The notes under the pieces are model-generated. The model did no database searches, had not been told where the DNA came from, and saw only the letters and a program-made list of their open reading frames with translations. A stretch of 64,000 nucleotides of DNA. It comes from Paenibacillus timonensis. Lineage in GTDB: Bacteria; Bacillota; Bacilli; Paenibacillales; Paenibacillaceae. Positions 50,021 to 59,240 of the stretch are shown here, one piece after another. The stretch's first letter is position 1. Each line of letters begins with the position of its first letter. The position numbers were made by a program, and so were the translations under genes. The stretch is from positions 310,001 through 374,000 of the forward strand of contig NZ_WNZY01000001.1 of assembly GCF_009725205.1 (NCBI RefSeq), in the 5' to 3' direction.

Positions 50021-51514
50021 ATGCCAACTGATTTGGAGAGAAAAAAGACATTAGCTTTACGGCTTCTATCCATGTTCTTATGTACTTTGCTGTTGCTTGA
50101 AACGGTTCGTGTTCCTGCGCCAGCATCGGCGGCGAGCGAGACCCCACCTTCCGCACCCTGTGGACCGGGCTGTAATGGATACGATGTCGTCGTGATCGGC
50201 AGCGAAATCGAAGGGGTGTTATTGGCGAAGGAAGCGCATGCTGCGGGTTTGAGCGTGCTGATTCTTGATCCGCGCGAGAAGCCGGGCGGGGAGCTGATCC
50301 AAGGGCAGATGCTGGTCTTGGACGAGCCCAACGACAACCGCAAGCGCAGCCTGGTCCAAGGCGAGCTGAAGCCCCTGTACGATGGCTATAAGGCCGGGAA
50401 CATTCGCAAGTTGCCCGCCTTTGAAAGCTATTATGGCAAGCTGATTCGCGAGATCCCCCTGCGCAGCGGAATCACCATCGACGGGGTGGAGATCGAAGAT
50501 ACCGACGGGCAAGGGACAGAACAAAGGAAAACGCTGAAATCCATAACTTACCTGGCCAATGACGGTAAGTTGTATCAGGTGCAGGCGGGGTATTTTGTGG
50601 AAAATACGGATTTTAACGCACTGACCGTTCATCTTGGCAATCCACGCATCCCGGGCATGGAAAGCTTGTATAACGGCAAGAAGCCGGATTATATGGCGGC
50701 TACCTACATGCTGCGGTTTAAAAGCGTGAACTGGAACAAACTGCATCAAGCGGTGTTAGAAGATTATCCGTTAACGAACGTCGTCAAGAAATACGGCGCC
50801 AACACTTATGTGGATTGGGATTTCGCCACCGGTTTCAGCAATCTGACCTATAATTACAGGCCACGGGATTCCCATCTGATGCTCCGGGGCTTAAACGCGA
50901 CGTATCAAAAGGACGGCGAAGTGATCATCAACAGCTTGCTGGTGTACGATGTAGATCCGGCCGATCCGCAATCCGTTCGTTCCGCCGTCGCAAGGGCGAA
51001 GGCGGAAGCCCCATATATCGCCAAATACTTGCGCAAGCATATCCCCGGCTTCGGTAAAGCCGAGCTGAACGGGTACCCCGATTATTTGTACATCCGCGAC
51101 TATAATCGCTATGAAACGGACTAGGTGTTGAACTATAAAGATGTGATGTCGGGCCGGATGTTCTGGGACAACGTGACGGTTGGGGGTTATACCGTCGATT
51201 TGCAAGCCACCCGCGTCGTGAAGAAAGGCATTGGCTACGGCAAGCCGGACCGATATGGAATCCCGCTTCGTTCCTTTGAGCTGAAATCGTACGACAACGT
51301 GCTGGTGGCTGGCAAGAATATCGGCGCGGAGATCAAAGCTTACGGAAGTGCCCGTATCATTCCCACCACCGCGTTGGCCGGGGAAACGATGGGCATCCTG
51401 CTCGGGCGGGAATGGAAACAGGGCCACAAGCGCTTGAGCGAGTTGACCCCGGGCGATTTTCGAAGAATCCATCGGTACTTGAAGAAGGATTACGACATTC
51501 GAATCGACCAATGA
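50021..51514 (+). pseudogene. FAD-dependent oxidoreductase split by in-frame TAG
   Basis: Two open frames lie in the same register: 367 codons (50021-51121), TAG at 51122-51124, then 129 codons (51125-51511). The protein reads without a gap across the stop (DYNRYETD, stop, VLNYKDVMSGRMFW), so a single base change of a sense codon such as TAC or TAT is likely. The N-terminus has a signal or anchor helix, then the FAD-binding segment YDVVVIGSEIEGVLLAKEA; the C-terminal part has the second FAD contact VLVAGKNIG and TTALAGETMGILLG. The start is uncertain, with GAGGAGAG 13 bases upstream. Either the gene is dead, or the stop is read through or a sequencing error. Confidence 0.8.
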
Positions 51515-51527
51515 CGGGAGCTGAAGG

Positions 51528-53003
51528 TCAATGGAGATAGGGTGACCAAGCCTGGTATAGCCGGGATACGCCTTCGTCAATCCGTTCCATTGCAATACCG
51601 CCGAAACCTAGCATAAACGACTTCTGCTCCGTTTCCAGCGGCGCGTTCCAGTAGAAGGCAGCGGAGGCGATTCGCACGCCGGCCTCCTGAGCTAGCCGCA
51701 GCAGCTCCTTCTCCGGCAGGCTGGATTTCACGCTTAAGAGGAGATGCAGACCGGCGCTATCGCCCGTAACGGCAGCCCGCTTCCCAAAATGATTCGTCAG
51801 GGAGGCGACGAGCTGCCGATTTTTTTTGCGATACAGGTTCCTCATCCGGCGGATATGCCGCTCGAAATGTCCCTCCTGCATAAACCGCTGCAGGGTGCGC
51901 TGGTGAATCCCCGACGCGGACGCTTCAAACAGGGTGTGGCGCCGTAAGGCGTGAAAGCAGGGCACCAGATGCTCAGGCAGCACGAGATAATGGATGCAGA
52001 GATCAGGCGCGAGTACCTGGGAGAAGCCGCCGAGATAGATGACGCGGTCGTTCGGGACGAGCCCTTGCAGCGCCGGTACCGGCTTGCCCTGATAGCGAAA
52101 CTCGCCGCCGTAATCGTCTTCGATCAGGTAGCCGTCGACGGCCTTGGCCCATTCCAGCAGCTCCAGACGTCGGGATAGCGGCATAATGATGCCGGTCGGA
52201 AACTGATGGGACGGCGACACGCTGGCGATTCGCGCTCCGCTAGTCCTCAGCAAATCCGGGCGCAGGCCGTGCTCGTCGAGGGGAATCGGGTGCACCGTGA
52301 AACCGAGCGCAGCCAGGGTAGCCGGAACGATCCGGTATCCGGGTTCTTCAACGGCGACGGCGTTGATCTCTGCGTTCAGCATCTGACCCAGCAGCAGAAG
52401 CAGCAAATGCTGTTCCGCTCCGATGATGATCCGATCCGGGGAAGCATGGACCCCGCGGAATCGGCTTAAATATTCGGCGACTTCCCGCCTGAGTTCCGGA
52501 TCGCCCTGAGCGTCCCCATAGAATAACAGTTCGGCGGTTTCTGGGCGGAAGAGCTGGTTATATAGCCTTTTCCATATCGTAAAGGGGAACAAGCTAAAAT
52601 CATTTTTAGATAGATGGAAGTCGTAGAGAGGAGGTAGGGGGCTCCTCGGCTTTAGTTCTGAATTTGGCTTTGGTATAGGAGTATCCGTATCAGGCGGAAG
52701 CTCGCGTTCCGGATTTCTGCCGGTCAGCGCAAACGACGGATAGGGTTCCGGCAGCTTAACGACGAAATATCCCCGTTTCGGACGGCTCTCGATAAACCCC
52801 TCGGCGATGAGTTGCTGGTACGCCAACTCGACAGGGGTTGTGCTGATGCCCAGAAACTCCGCCAGTTTGCGGATCGAGGGCAGTCGTTGTTCCTCGCGGA
52901 GCGATCCGGCGATAATCTCGCGCTTAAACATTTCGTAAATCTCGACATATCGGTAGGACCGCCCGGCCAGACTACCGTCGTGGGGCTGCGGTAAAATATA
53001 CAT
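51528..53003 (-). CDS. MocR/GabR-family PLP-dependent regulator
   Basis: The 491-residue fusion has a GntR-type winged HTH (about 15-85; LPSIRKLAEFLGISTTPVELAYQQL) and a class I aminotransferase-like domain from about residue 125. Its PLP loop includes IEDDYGGEFRY. These regulators sense amines, amino acids or PLP. It is divergent from an acetyltransferase gene by 126 bp and may control it. Its stop lies 13 bp from the split oxidoreductase, without a terminator. Confidence 0.92.
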   Translation of the reverse strand: MYILPQPHDGSLAGRSYRYVEIYEMFKREIIAGSLREEQRLPSIRKLAEFLGISTTPVELAYQQLIAEGFIESRPKRGYFVVKLPEPYPSFALTGRNPERELPPDTDTPIPKPNSELKPRSPLPPLYDFHLSKNDFSLFPFTIWKRLYNQLFRPETAELLFYGDAQGDPELRREVAEYLSRFRGVHASPDRIIIGAEQHLLLLLLGQMLNAEINAVAVEEPGYRIVPATLAALGFTVHPIPLDEHGLRPDLLRTSGARIASVSPSHQFPTGIIMPLSRRLELLEWAKAVDGYLIEDDYGGEFRYQGKPVPALQGLVPNDRVIYLGGFSQVLAPDLCIHYLVLPEHLVPCFHALRRHTLFEASASGIHQRTLQRFMQEGHFERHIRRMRNLYRKKNRQLVASLTNHFGKRAAVTGDSAGLHLLLSVKSSLPEKELLRLAQEAGVRIASAAFYWNAPLETEQKSFMLGFGGIAMERIDEGVSRLYQAWSPYLH

Positions 53004-53030
53004 TGGTTAGGATCCCTCCCGTCACTTTTC

Positions 53031-53056
53031 ATCTAAACTGTCCTTTAAATTTAGAT
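53031..53056. promoter_or_regulatory. inverted repeat upstream of the MocR gene
   Basis: ATCTAAA and TTTAGAT are separated by 12 bases, between the divergent regulator and acetyltransferase. The arms are short and A/T-rich, so it is weak evidence for an operator. Confidence 0.3.
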
Positions 53057-53129
53057 TTATTTGTACATTTTTAAGTATACAGTACCGTGTTAAGATGCGA
53101 AAAGAGAGATGGAAAAGGAGATTATTACG

Positions 53130-53684
53130 ATGAGTTACGCAGGATTTTTAATGGGGGACAAGGTGTATTTGCGCCCGATGAACGTGGAGGATGTCGATTG
53201 GTATTATCAAAATTTGCATGAGCCGGAAATGAGAAGATGGACGGGGACAAAGCGCCACTTCACCAAGGAGTTCATCGCCGCCTATCTGGAGCGGAAAGGC
53301 CAGGACGATTCCAGCGTATTGCTGGCCATCGTACGGCGGGAGGATGACCGGCCGATCGGGGATATCGCTCTCCAGGACATCGACCCGAGTAACCGCTGCT
53401 GCAACATTCGAGTTGCAATTAACCAGACGGCGGACACGGGGAAGGGTTATGGCAGCGAGGCGATGAAGCTAATGCTGGATTACGGATTTGGCGTACTGGG
53501 GCTGCGCCGGATCGAACTTAATGTTTTTGACTATAATGGGCGGGCTATGCATGTTTACGAGAAGTTAGGGTTCAAACGCGAAGGCGTGCAGAGGGAAGCG
53601 TTGTTCTACGATCATGCGTACCATGATTCGATTCTGATGAGCATACTGGAAGACGAGTTTCGGGCGATCCACGTCCGTCGCTAA
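53130..53684 (+). CDS. GNAT N-acetyltransferase (RimJ/SpeG-like)
   Basis: The 184-residue protein has the acetyl-CoA loop QTADTGKGYGSEAMKLML and the C-terminal signature RRIELNVFDYNGRAMHVYEKLGFKREG split over two strands. It is of the RimJ/RimL or spermidine-acetyltransferase kind. AAGGAG lies 8 bases before ATG 53130. The substrate is unknown; the divergent MocR regulator hints at an amine. Confidence 0.9.
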   Translation: MSYAGFLMGDKVYLRPMNVEDVDWYYQNLHEPEMRRWTGTKRHFTKEFIAAYLERKGQDDSSVLLAIVRREDDRPIGDIALQDIDPSNRCCNIRVAINQTADTGKGYGSEAMKLMLDYGFGVLGLRRIELNVFDYNGRAMHVYEKLGFKREGVQREALFYDHAYHDSILMSILEDEFRAIHVRR

Positions 53685-53710
53685 GCTTATCTAGGCTGCG
53701 CCGCCGTAGA

Positions 53711-53739
53711 TAGCGATCTGTCATTCGTCATGGTATACT
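53711..53739 (+). promoter_or_regulatory. extended -10 promoter of the helicase gene
   Basis: TGGTATACT (-10 at 53734-53739) with a weak -35 (TAGCGA, 17-base spacing) ends directly before the first ATG at 53741. This argues that the ATG is too close to the transcript start to be used. Confidence 0.4.
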
Positions 53740-53785
53740 AATGGAACAAATGTTCTCCAAGAGTATCGGCGGTGACAAACAGCAA

Positions 53786-56113
53786 ATGGCAAATGAATCC
53801 ATGGTAAATATCGCGGTTCGTCCTCTGGTGGAGTATGTGTTCCGCAGCGGCAGCTTGGAAAGCGGCTTCCGCACGGCGGTCTCGCTGACGGAAGGCACGA
53901 AGGCGCATCAGCAGGTGCAGAAGCAATACGGCGAAGGCGATCAGAAAGAAGTGTACTTGAAGGCGGAGATTCCCTGTGGGGATCTCCTCTTCGTTGTAGA
54001 CGGGCGATGCGATGGGCTGTTAGTTGGCAGGGACGGCGGATGGACGATCGACGAGATTAAATCGACGGCTGGCGATTTGGCGGCGATCCGTGAAGATACG
54101 TACCCCGTACACTGGGCGCAGGCGAAGTGCTACGCCTATATGTACGCCAAAGCCAACGGGCAACGCGAGATGGGAGTACAGCTGACCTATGTGCAGCTGG
54201 ATACGGGGGAGCGCAAACAATTTCGGATGCGGGCCGGGTTGGACGAGCTGGAGACGTTCATCCATGACGTCGTAAGGCAATATGCTCCGTACGCCCGTTT
54301 GCTTCGTGACCATCGGCGCGAGCGCAACCGGAGCATCGCGGAGCTGGCGTTTCCGTTTCCGGGTTACCGGACCGGGCAACGGAAACTGGCGGGCGCGGTA
54401 TACAAGACGATTGAGGAAGCGGTGGGTTTGTTTGCCCAGGCGCCGACCGGCATCGGGAAGACGATTTCCACCACATTTCCGGCGCTCAAGGCGATGGGCG
54501 AAGGTAAATTGAATCAACTGTATTACCTCACGGCCAAGACGGTTACCCGAACCGCCGCGGAGAACGCCTTCGCGTTGATGGAAGCACAGGGGCTGCAAGC
54601 TTGGGTGGTGACCCTAACGGCCAAGGAGAAAATCTGCTTCAGCGAAGAAGTCCGCTGCAACAAAGAAGACTGTATCTATGCCGATGGTTACTTCGACCGG
54701 ATCAACGGGGCCATCCTGGATATCTTGGCGAATGAGACACAGCTCACTCGCCCGGTGATCGAGGCGTACGCCCGCAAGCATCGGGTGTGCCCGTTTGAAT
54801 TTTCGTTGGACTTGTCTTATGCCGCCGATGTCACGATTTGTGATTACAATTATGTATTTGATCCCAAAGTGTCCCTGCAACGCATGTTCGCAGAGCAGAA
54901 GAAGGAAACCGCCCTACTAATCGACGAGGCCCATAATTTAGTCGACCGGGCGAGGGAGATGTATTCCGCCGAGCTGCGAAAATCCGGCTTTCTGGCGCTG
55001 CAGCGAGCGTATAAAGAGAAGAGCCCGTCCGTTGCGAAAGCAGCCAAAGCCGTTAACGCCTTGTTTATCGAGCTGAAGAAGCGGGTGGAAGGATCGTCGT
55101 TCCAGACCGATTTAGCCGCGCCAGAGCTGTTGCTGGAGCGGGCGGAGGCTTTTGCCGAAGCGGCGGAACGGGAGCTGGCACTCGAACCGTCCGCCGCCGG
55201 GCAGACCGGCTCCTCGGGGAGTTCGGAAGCAGACGCGCGGGAGCTGCTGCTCCAGGCTTATTTCGAGGCCCTGCATTTCGGCCGGATCGGCAAGCTGTAC
55301 GACGAACGGTTCGTGACCTATACGGAGGTCACCCGGGAGGACGTGCGGATCAAGTTGTTTTGCCTAGATCCTTCTCATTTGCTGCAGGAGATGGGCAAGG
55401 GGTTCCGCTCGCGCATTTATTTCTCGGCGACGTTATCGCCGATGGCTTATTACCGCGATATGCTGGGGGCGGGGCCGGACGATTATACGGTATCGCTCTC
55501 CTCGCCGTTCTCCCGCGACCAGCTGGAGGTGGTTGTGCTGCCGCTTTCGACGAGGTATCAGGATCGGGAGCAGACCCGAGTTCCTCTGGTTCGCGCTTTG
55601 CAGGAAGTAACTCGTGGCCGGCCCGGGAATTATCTGTTCTTCTTCCCTTCCTACGCTTATATGAACATGATTTACGAGGACTTTGCCGCTGGCGCAGAGG
55701 AAGGGACAGAGCTGCTCTTGCAGCAATCCGGGATGACTGAGGAGGATCGGGAGCGGTTTTTGGCCGCCTTTGTGCCTAACCCGGCTCCGGGTCGGACCTT
55801 CATCGCTTTTGCCGTGATGGGCGGCCTCTTCTCGGAGGGTATCGATCTTGTGGGCGATCGACTGACAGGAGTAGCGATTGTGGGCGTCGGGTTGCCGCAA
55901 ATCGGCCCGGAGCGTAATTTGATCCGCGACTACTTCCAGACGTCCGGGAGAAACGGCTTCGATTATGCCTACGTATTCCCCGGCATGAACAAGGTGCTTC
56001 AGGCCGGAGGACGCCTGATCCGCTCGGAGACCGACCAGGGCCGCCTCGCCCTGATCGACGACCGTTACCTTCAGCCGCATTATGCGCGATTGCTGCCGGA
56101 AGAGTGGCGCTAG
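53786..56113 (+). CDS. Rad3/DinG-family helicase with N-terminal Cas4-like nuclease domain
   Basis: The protein of about 775 residues has an N-terminal PD-(D/E)XK domain (Asp76 in VDGRCDG; Glu90 and Lys92 in TIDEIKST, then a QAKCYAYMYA helix). An XPD-type helicase follows: Walker A APTGIGKT (219-226), an iron-sulfur cluster region with four Cys (KICFSEEVRCNKEDC and RVCPFE), DEAH motif LLIDEAHN, and C-terminal motif VLQAGGRLIRSE. ATG 53741 lies just after an extended -10 (TGGTATACT), so translation probably begins at 53786, where GGCGGTGA lies 10 bases upstream; 53801 is possible. The role is likely DNA repair. Confidence 0.85.
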   Translation: MANESMVNIAVRPLVEYVFRSGSLESGFRTAVSLTEGTKAHQQVQKQYGEGDQKEVYLKAEIPCGDLLFVVDGRCDGLLVGRDGGWTIDEIKSTAGDLAAIREDTYPVHWAQAKCYAYMYAKANGQREMGVQLTYVQLDTGERKQFRMRAGLDELETFIHDVVRQYAPYARLLRDHRRERNRSIAELAFPFPGYRTGQRKLAGAVYKTIEEAVGLFAQAPTGIGKTISTTFPALKAMGEGKLNQLYYLTAKTVTRTAAENAFALMEAQGLQAWVVTLTAKEKICFSEEVRCNKEDCIYADGYFDRINGAILDILANETQLTRPVIEAYARKHRVCPFEFSLDLSYAADVTICDYNYVFDPKVSLQRMFAEQKKETALLIDEAHNLVDRAREMYSAELRKSGFLALQRAYKEKSPSVAKAAKAVNALFIELKKRVEGSSFQTDLAAPELLLERAEAFAEAAERELALEPSAAGQTGSSGSSEADARELLLQAYFEALHFGRIGKLYDERFVTYTEVTREDVRIKLFCLDPSHLLQEMGKGFRSRIYFSATLSPMAYYRDMLGAGPDDYTVSLSSPFSRDQLEVVVLPLSTRYQDREQTRVPLVRALQEVTRGRPGNYLFFFPSYAYMNMIYEDFAAGAEEGTELLLQQSGMTEEDRERFLAAFVPNPAPGRTFIAFAVMGGLFSEGIDLVGDRLTGVAIVGVGLPQIGPERNLIRDYFQTSGRNGFDYAYVFPGMNKVLQAGGRLIRSETDQGRLALIDDRYLQPHYARLLPEEWR

Positions 56114-56202
56114 AACCTAGAAGCTCTTCGAATATTCCCTTCCATTGTGACATATTTTGAACATGTAAGGATAACTTGTTCCTATTGGAGGGGGCGTCGG
56201 GT

Positions 56203-56592
56203 ATGGGGATTACGTATCTTAAGGTTTCAGTCGTTTATTTTGTCATCGGTGTATTGCTAGGCATGTACATGTCCATGCAACATGACTATACATTAGCGGG
56301 CGTGCATGCCCATGTAAATCTATTAGGTTGGGCATCCTTCGCACTAGCTGGCGTGATTTATGTGTTGTTTCCAGGGGCAGGGGAGAGCCTGCTGAGCAAA
56401 ATCCAGTTCTGGACGTACTCCATCGGACTTCCGGTTATGATGATCAGCTTATCGCTGGTACTGACCGGTTCGGAACAGTTGGAGCCTTTGGTGGCGATCG
56501 GCGGAACGCTTGTCGTGATCAGCGTTATCGTATTCGCGGTCAACGTCCTGACGAACGTGCGGACTAGTGCGTCAATGCGGGGGAAGAAATAG
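56203..56592 (+). CDS. small membrane protein like a fragment of haem-copper oxidase subunit I
   Basis: The 129-residue protein has four membrane helices. The segment GVHAHVNLLGWASFALAGVI resembles helix II of cbb3/NO-reductase subunit I, with its HAH haem-ligand motif. A full subunit I has 12 or more helices, so this is a stand-alone relative. ATG 56203 has GGAGGGGG upstream and the gene is followed by a terminator, so it looks like an intact small gene. A possible role is haem or gas binding at the membrane. Confidence 0.75.
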   Translation: MGITYLKVSVVYFVIGVLLGMYMSMQHDYTLAGVHAHVNLLGWASFALAGVIYVLFPGAGESLLSKIQFWTYSIGLPVMMISLSLVLTGSEQLEPLVAIGGTLVVISVIVFAVNVLTNVRTSASMRGKK

Positions 56593-56622
56593 GGCCGCTG
56601 CGAAAAATAAGAGGAGGGATCG

Positions 56623-56646
56623 ACGCCGATATCGGCGTTTTTTTTA
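56623..56646 (+). terminator. terminator after the small membrane protein
   Basis: ACGCCGAT / ATCGGCGT followed by eight T residues; the central bases form the loop. Confidence 0.8.
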
Positions 56647-56726
56647 TGCGATGGTAAAGAATAGGTTAGGGAGTTGACGAGGGTTGCTAGAAGAAGTACT
56701 ATGATAGTGAAATTGTTAAGAGATAT

Positions 56727-56749
56727 TAATTATTCAAATGTAATAATTA
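56727..56749. promoter_or_regulatory. inverted repeat, candidate MarR operator
   Basis: TAATTATT and AATAATTA with a 7-base spacer lie 30 bases before the MarR start. The region is almost entirely A/T, which weakens the case. Confidence 0.35.
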
Positions 56750-56778
56750 TTAATTATTAACTCATAAGGAGGGGATCC

Positions 56779-57219
56779 GTGCTGAATAAGCGGGAGCGGT
56801 TATCGCTGTTAATGTCGATGCAAATGACCCGATTCGTCGTTGGATACGCCAAAATACTCGATCCGGAATTGACGGCTCCCCAATACTTGATTCTCCAAAT
56901 TTTATCCAGAGCGGGTCAGCAGAATTGCTCTGATTTGGCCGAGATGCTGGAGGTCTCCCTGCCGGCCGTCACCAATCTTGCGAATAAATTGGCGGCTAAA
57001 GGGCTCATTGAACGTGTGATCCCGGAAAGCGACCGGCGTAACGTTCTCCTATGCATCACGGAGGCTGGTCGGGAAGTTGAGGAACGCATGGTGCAGAAAT
57101 ATAAAGAAATGACGCGTGAACTTTGGGAGGATTTTTCGGAGGAAGAAACGGACTTATTGCTGCGGGCATTCGAGAAAATGCTGGTACAATTCGATCCGAA
57201 TGAGCATGCTATCTGCTGA
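56779..57219 (+). CDS. MarR-family regulator
   Basis: The 146-residue winged-helix protein starts at GTG with AAGGAGGGG upstream. The DNA-recognition part reads CSDLAEMLEVSLPAVTNLANKL, and the wing IPESDRRNVLLCITEAG. Two Cys lie near the recognition helix and wing. It precedes an SDR gene by 50 bp and is likely the SDR gene's co-transcribed regulator. Confidence 0.9.
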   Translation: MLNKRERLSLLMSMQMTRFVVGYAKILDPELTAPQYLILQILSRAGQQNCSDLAEMLEVSLPAVTNLANKLAAKGLIERVIPESDRRNVLLCITEAGREVEERMVQKYKEMTRELWEDFSEEETDLLLRAFEKMLVQFDPNEHAIC

Positions 57220-57269
57220 CATAGAACACAATGTCCGGCCGTATGGGCCGATCAAGGAGGAGTCTAAAC

Positions 57270-58022
57270 ATGGGAAGATTGGACAATAAAATCGCGATAA
57301 TTACCGGCGCTGCCGGGGGGATGGGCAAAGCTGACGCGCTGTTGTTTGCGAAAGAAGGCGCCAAAGTCGTCATTACAGACATTCAGGACGAAAAAATTCA
57401 AGCCGTTGCCAAAGAGATTACAGATCAAGGCGGGGTAGCGGTAGCTTTGACGCAGGACGTTACGTCGGAGGAAGATTGGGCGCGGGTTACCGAAACGGCC
57501 CTGACGCGGTTCGGCAAAATCGATATCCTCGTCAACAATGCGGGGATCTCCAGCGCAACGCCTTTTTTGGAGACCGACCTGGAGCTGTGGAACAAGGTGA
57601 TGAACATCAATGTCACCAGCGTATTTCTCGGTCAAAAATACGTCATCCCGCACATGATCAACGGTGGGGGAGGCTCCATCGTTAATATTTCCTCGATTGC
57701 CGGACTGACCGGCGGCAGCGGCACGGGGCCTTATACGGCCAGCAAAGGGGCCGTCCGCCTGCTTACGAAAGCGACGGCGGTGGATTATGCGAAGCATAAC
57801 ATCCGGGCCAACTCCATCCATCCGGGATACATCGAAACGCCGATGACCAAAGATTTGATGGCTGACGAGAACATGAGAAACTGGTTCTTGTCGCAAACGC
57901 CGATTCCGCGCCTTGGACAAGCAGAGGACATCGCCAAGGGCGTGTTGTTTCTTGCCTCTGACGAATCCTCATACATCACGGGTATTGAGCTTCCCATCGA
58001 CGGCGGGTACTCTGCCAAATAA
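57270..58022 (+). CDS. SDR-family oxidoreductase
   Basis: The 250-residue short-chain dehydrogenase has the cofactor loop TGAAGGMGKA, NNAG, Ser in VNISSIAG and the catalytic YTASK. An acidic Asp after strand 2 (VITDIQDEK) suggests NAD. AAGGAGG lies 8 bases before ATG 57270. It is probably under the upstream MarR protein. The substrate is not readable; glucose-1-dehydrogenase or 3-oxoacyl reductase-type names are common but uninformative. Confidence 0.9.
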   Translation: MGRLDNKIAIITGAAGGMGKADALLFAKEGAKVVITDIQDEKIQAVAKEITDQGGVAVALTQDVTSEEDWARVTETALTRFGKIDILVNNAGISSATPFLETDLELWNKVMNINVTSVFLGQKYVIPHMINGGGGSIVNISSIAGLTGGSGTGPYTASKGAVRLLTKATAVDYAKHNIRANSIHPGYIETPMTKDLMADENMRNWFLSQTPIPRLGQAEDIAKGVLFLASDESSYITGIELPIDGGYSAK

Positions 58023-58107
58023 GTTGGTTTCCGCTCATCGCCATGACTTAACGGTCGCTCCAGATGCGTTAGTTGCGCATTGCTGGGGTGGCCGTTTTCA
58101 TTTAGGG

Positions 58108-58146
58108 TTGACATTTATCTCGATATCAATTATCTTAATATTAAGA
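58108..58146 (+). promoter_or_regulatory. promoter and palindromic operator of the mhq regulator
   Basis: TTGACA (58108-58113), 17 bases, TATCTT (58131-58136) is a plausible promoter. A perfect 14-bp palindrome TCTTAATATTAAGA (58133-58146) overlaps its -10 end. Nearly the same palindrome precedes the doxX gene. Confidence 0.6.
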
Positions 58147-58226
58147 CAAACGACATTGAGAGTTACCGAAGTCATTTAGGGTTAACCTATGATATACTTT
58201 CGGAACAATCAGGGAGGTGAGTGGAT

Positions 58227-58676
58227 ATGACGAATCAAGCGAAGAGCGACGACGCGCTGCATTTGTTCGTCGTATTGTCCCGGGCTAGCGAGTGGGTTCA
58301 TGCGCATAGCGACAAGGGGATTCGGCAATACGGATTAACCCGGACCGAATTCGGCGTACTGGATCTGCTATATCATAAGGGCAGACAACCGATTCAGCAA
58401 ATCGGCAGCAAGGTGCTGATGAGCAGTGGCAACATTACGTATGTCGTAGATAAGCTGGAGAAGAAAGGGTACGTGACTCGTCAGGACTGCCCGGAAGACC
58501 GGCGATTGGTGTACGCGGAAATCACCGAGCAAGGACGCCAGTTCATCGAAGAGGTGTTCCCGCAGCATGCCCGCCTTATTGAGGAGGCGGTCAGCGGACT
58601 TACTCCGGAAGAGATGGAGATCGCCGCGATGCTGCTGAAGAAGCTGGGTAAATCCGCACAGGAAGGCTTCAAGTAG
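58227..58676 (+). CDS. mhqR: MhqR-type MarR regulator
   Basis: The 149-residue MarR protein (IQQIGSKVLMSSGNITYVVDKL recognition region; QDCPEDRRLVYAEIT wing) resembles MhqR/YkvE. Its single obvious Cys is in the wing. MhqR represses genes for quinone and azo-compound detoxification. The genes downstream are just those genes. ATG 58227 has GGGAGGTGA upstream; GTG 58221 is too close to it. Confidence 0.85.
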   Translation: MTNQAKSDDALHLFVVLSRASEWVHAHSDKGIRQYGLTRTEFGVLDLLYHKGRQPIQQIGSKVLMSSGNITYVVDKLEKKGYVTRQDCPEDRRLVYAEITEQGRQFIEEVFPQHARLIEEAVSGLTPEEMEIAAMLLKKLGKSAQEGFK

Positions 58677-58746
58677 TGACTTAACCATTCCGAAGCTCTG
58701 ATAGGCGGCGGGAAGGGCGTCGGAAGACGTCTTCTCAGCTCTAATA

Positions 58747-58760
58747 TCTTAATATAAAGA
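58747..58760. promoter_or_regulatory. second operator before doxX
   Basis: TCTTAATATAAAGA differs by one base from the palindrome at 58133. It lies 34 bases before doxX, so the enzyme genes may be controlled separately from the regulator gene. Confidence 0.55.
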
Positions 58761-58793
58761 TTCCCTAAATTCACATAAAAAGGAGTCATGAAC

Positions 58794-59192
58794 ATGACAT
58801 TAGCATTGGCCTTATTCATTATACGTTTGGTGTTGGGATTCACGATGATGGCGCATGGTGCGCAAAAGCTGTTTGGCTGGTTTGGCGGCTACGGCCCCAA
58901 AGGAACCGGAGGTTGGATGGAATCGCTGGGAATTAAACCCGGAGTGCTGATGGCGGTATTAGCCGGTCTCGCAGAATTTGGCGGGGGCTTACTGGTGGCG
59001 GCAGGGCTGTTTACGCCGTTTGGAGCGGCGCTGCTGATCCTCACGATGATCGTGGCGATCGTCTCCGTTCACGCCAAGAACGGGTTCTGGTCGACCGCAG
59101 GCGGGTACGAATACAATCTGCTGCTGATCGCTGTTTCGGTTGGGTTGATCTTGTCTGGCGCAGGGGCCTACTCCCTCGACGCGCTGCTTTGA
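58794..59192 (+). CDS. mhqP: DoxX-family membrane protein (MhqP-like)
   Basis: The 132-residue protein has four helices and the DoxX signature HGAQKLFGWFGGYGPKGT. In Bacillus MhqP sits in the quinone-resistance operon; its activity is unclear, though it may help keep quinones reduced. ATG 58794 is favoured because AAGGAG then has normal spacing; 58788 is too close. Confidence 0.87.
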   Translation: MTLALALFIIRLVLGFTMMAHGAQKLFGWFGGYGPKGTGGWMESLGIKPGVLMAVLAGLAEFGGGLLVAAGLFTPFGAALLILTMIVAIVSVHAKNGFWSTAGGYEYNLLLIAVSVGLILSGAGAYSLDALL

Positions 59193-59240
59193 TCACCGTT
59201 GCAAAACGACGATTTTTCTAATCTGGGAGGAGCCCTAGTC

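Noticed and set aside
51122..51124. Pyrrolysine or programmed recoding at the TAG
   Set aside because: No PylT/PylS genes or downstream stem are visible here, and the family is not known for recoding; a simple nonsense change is more economical.
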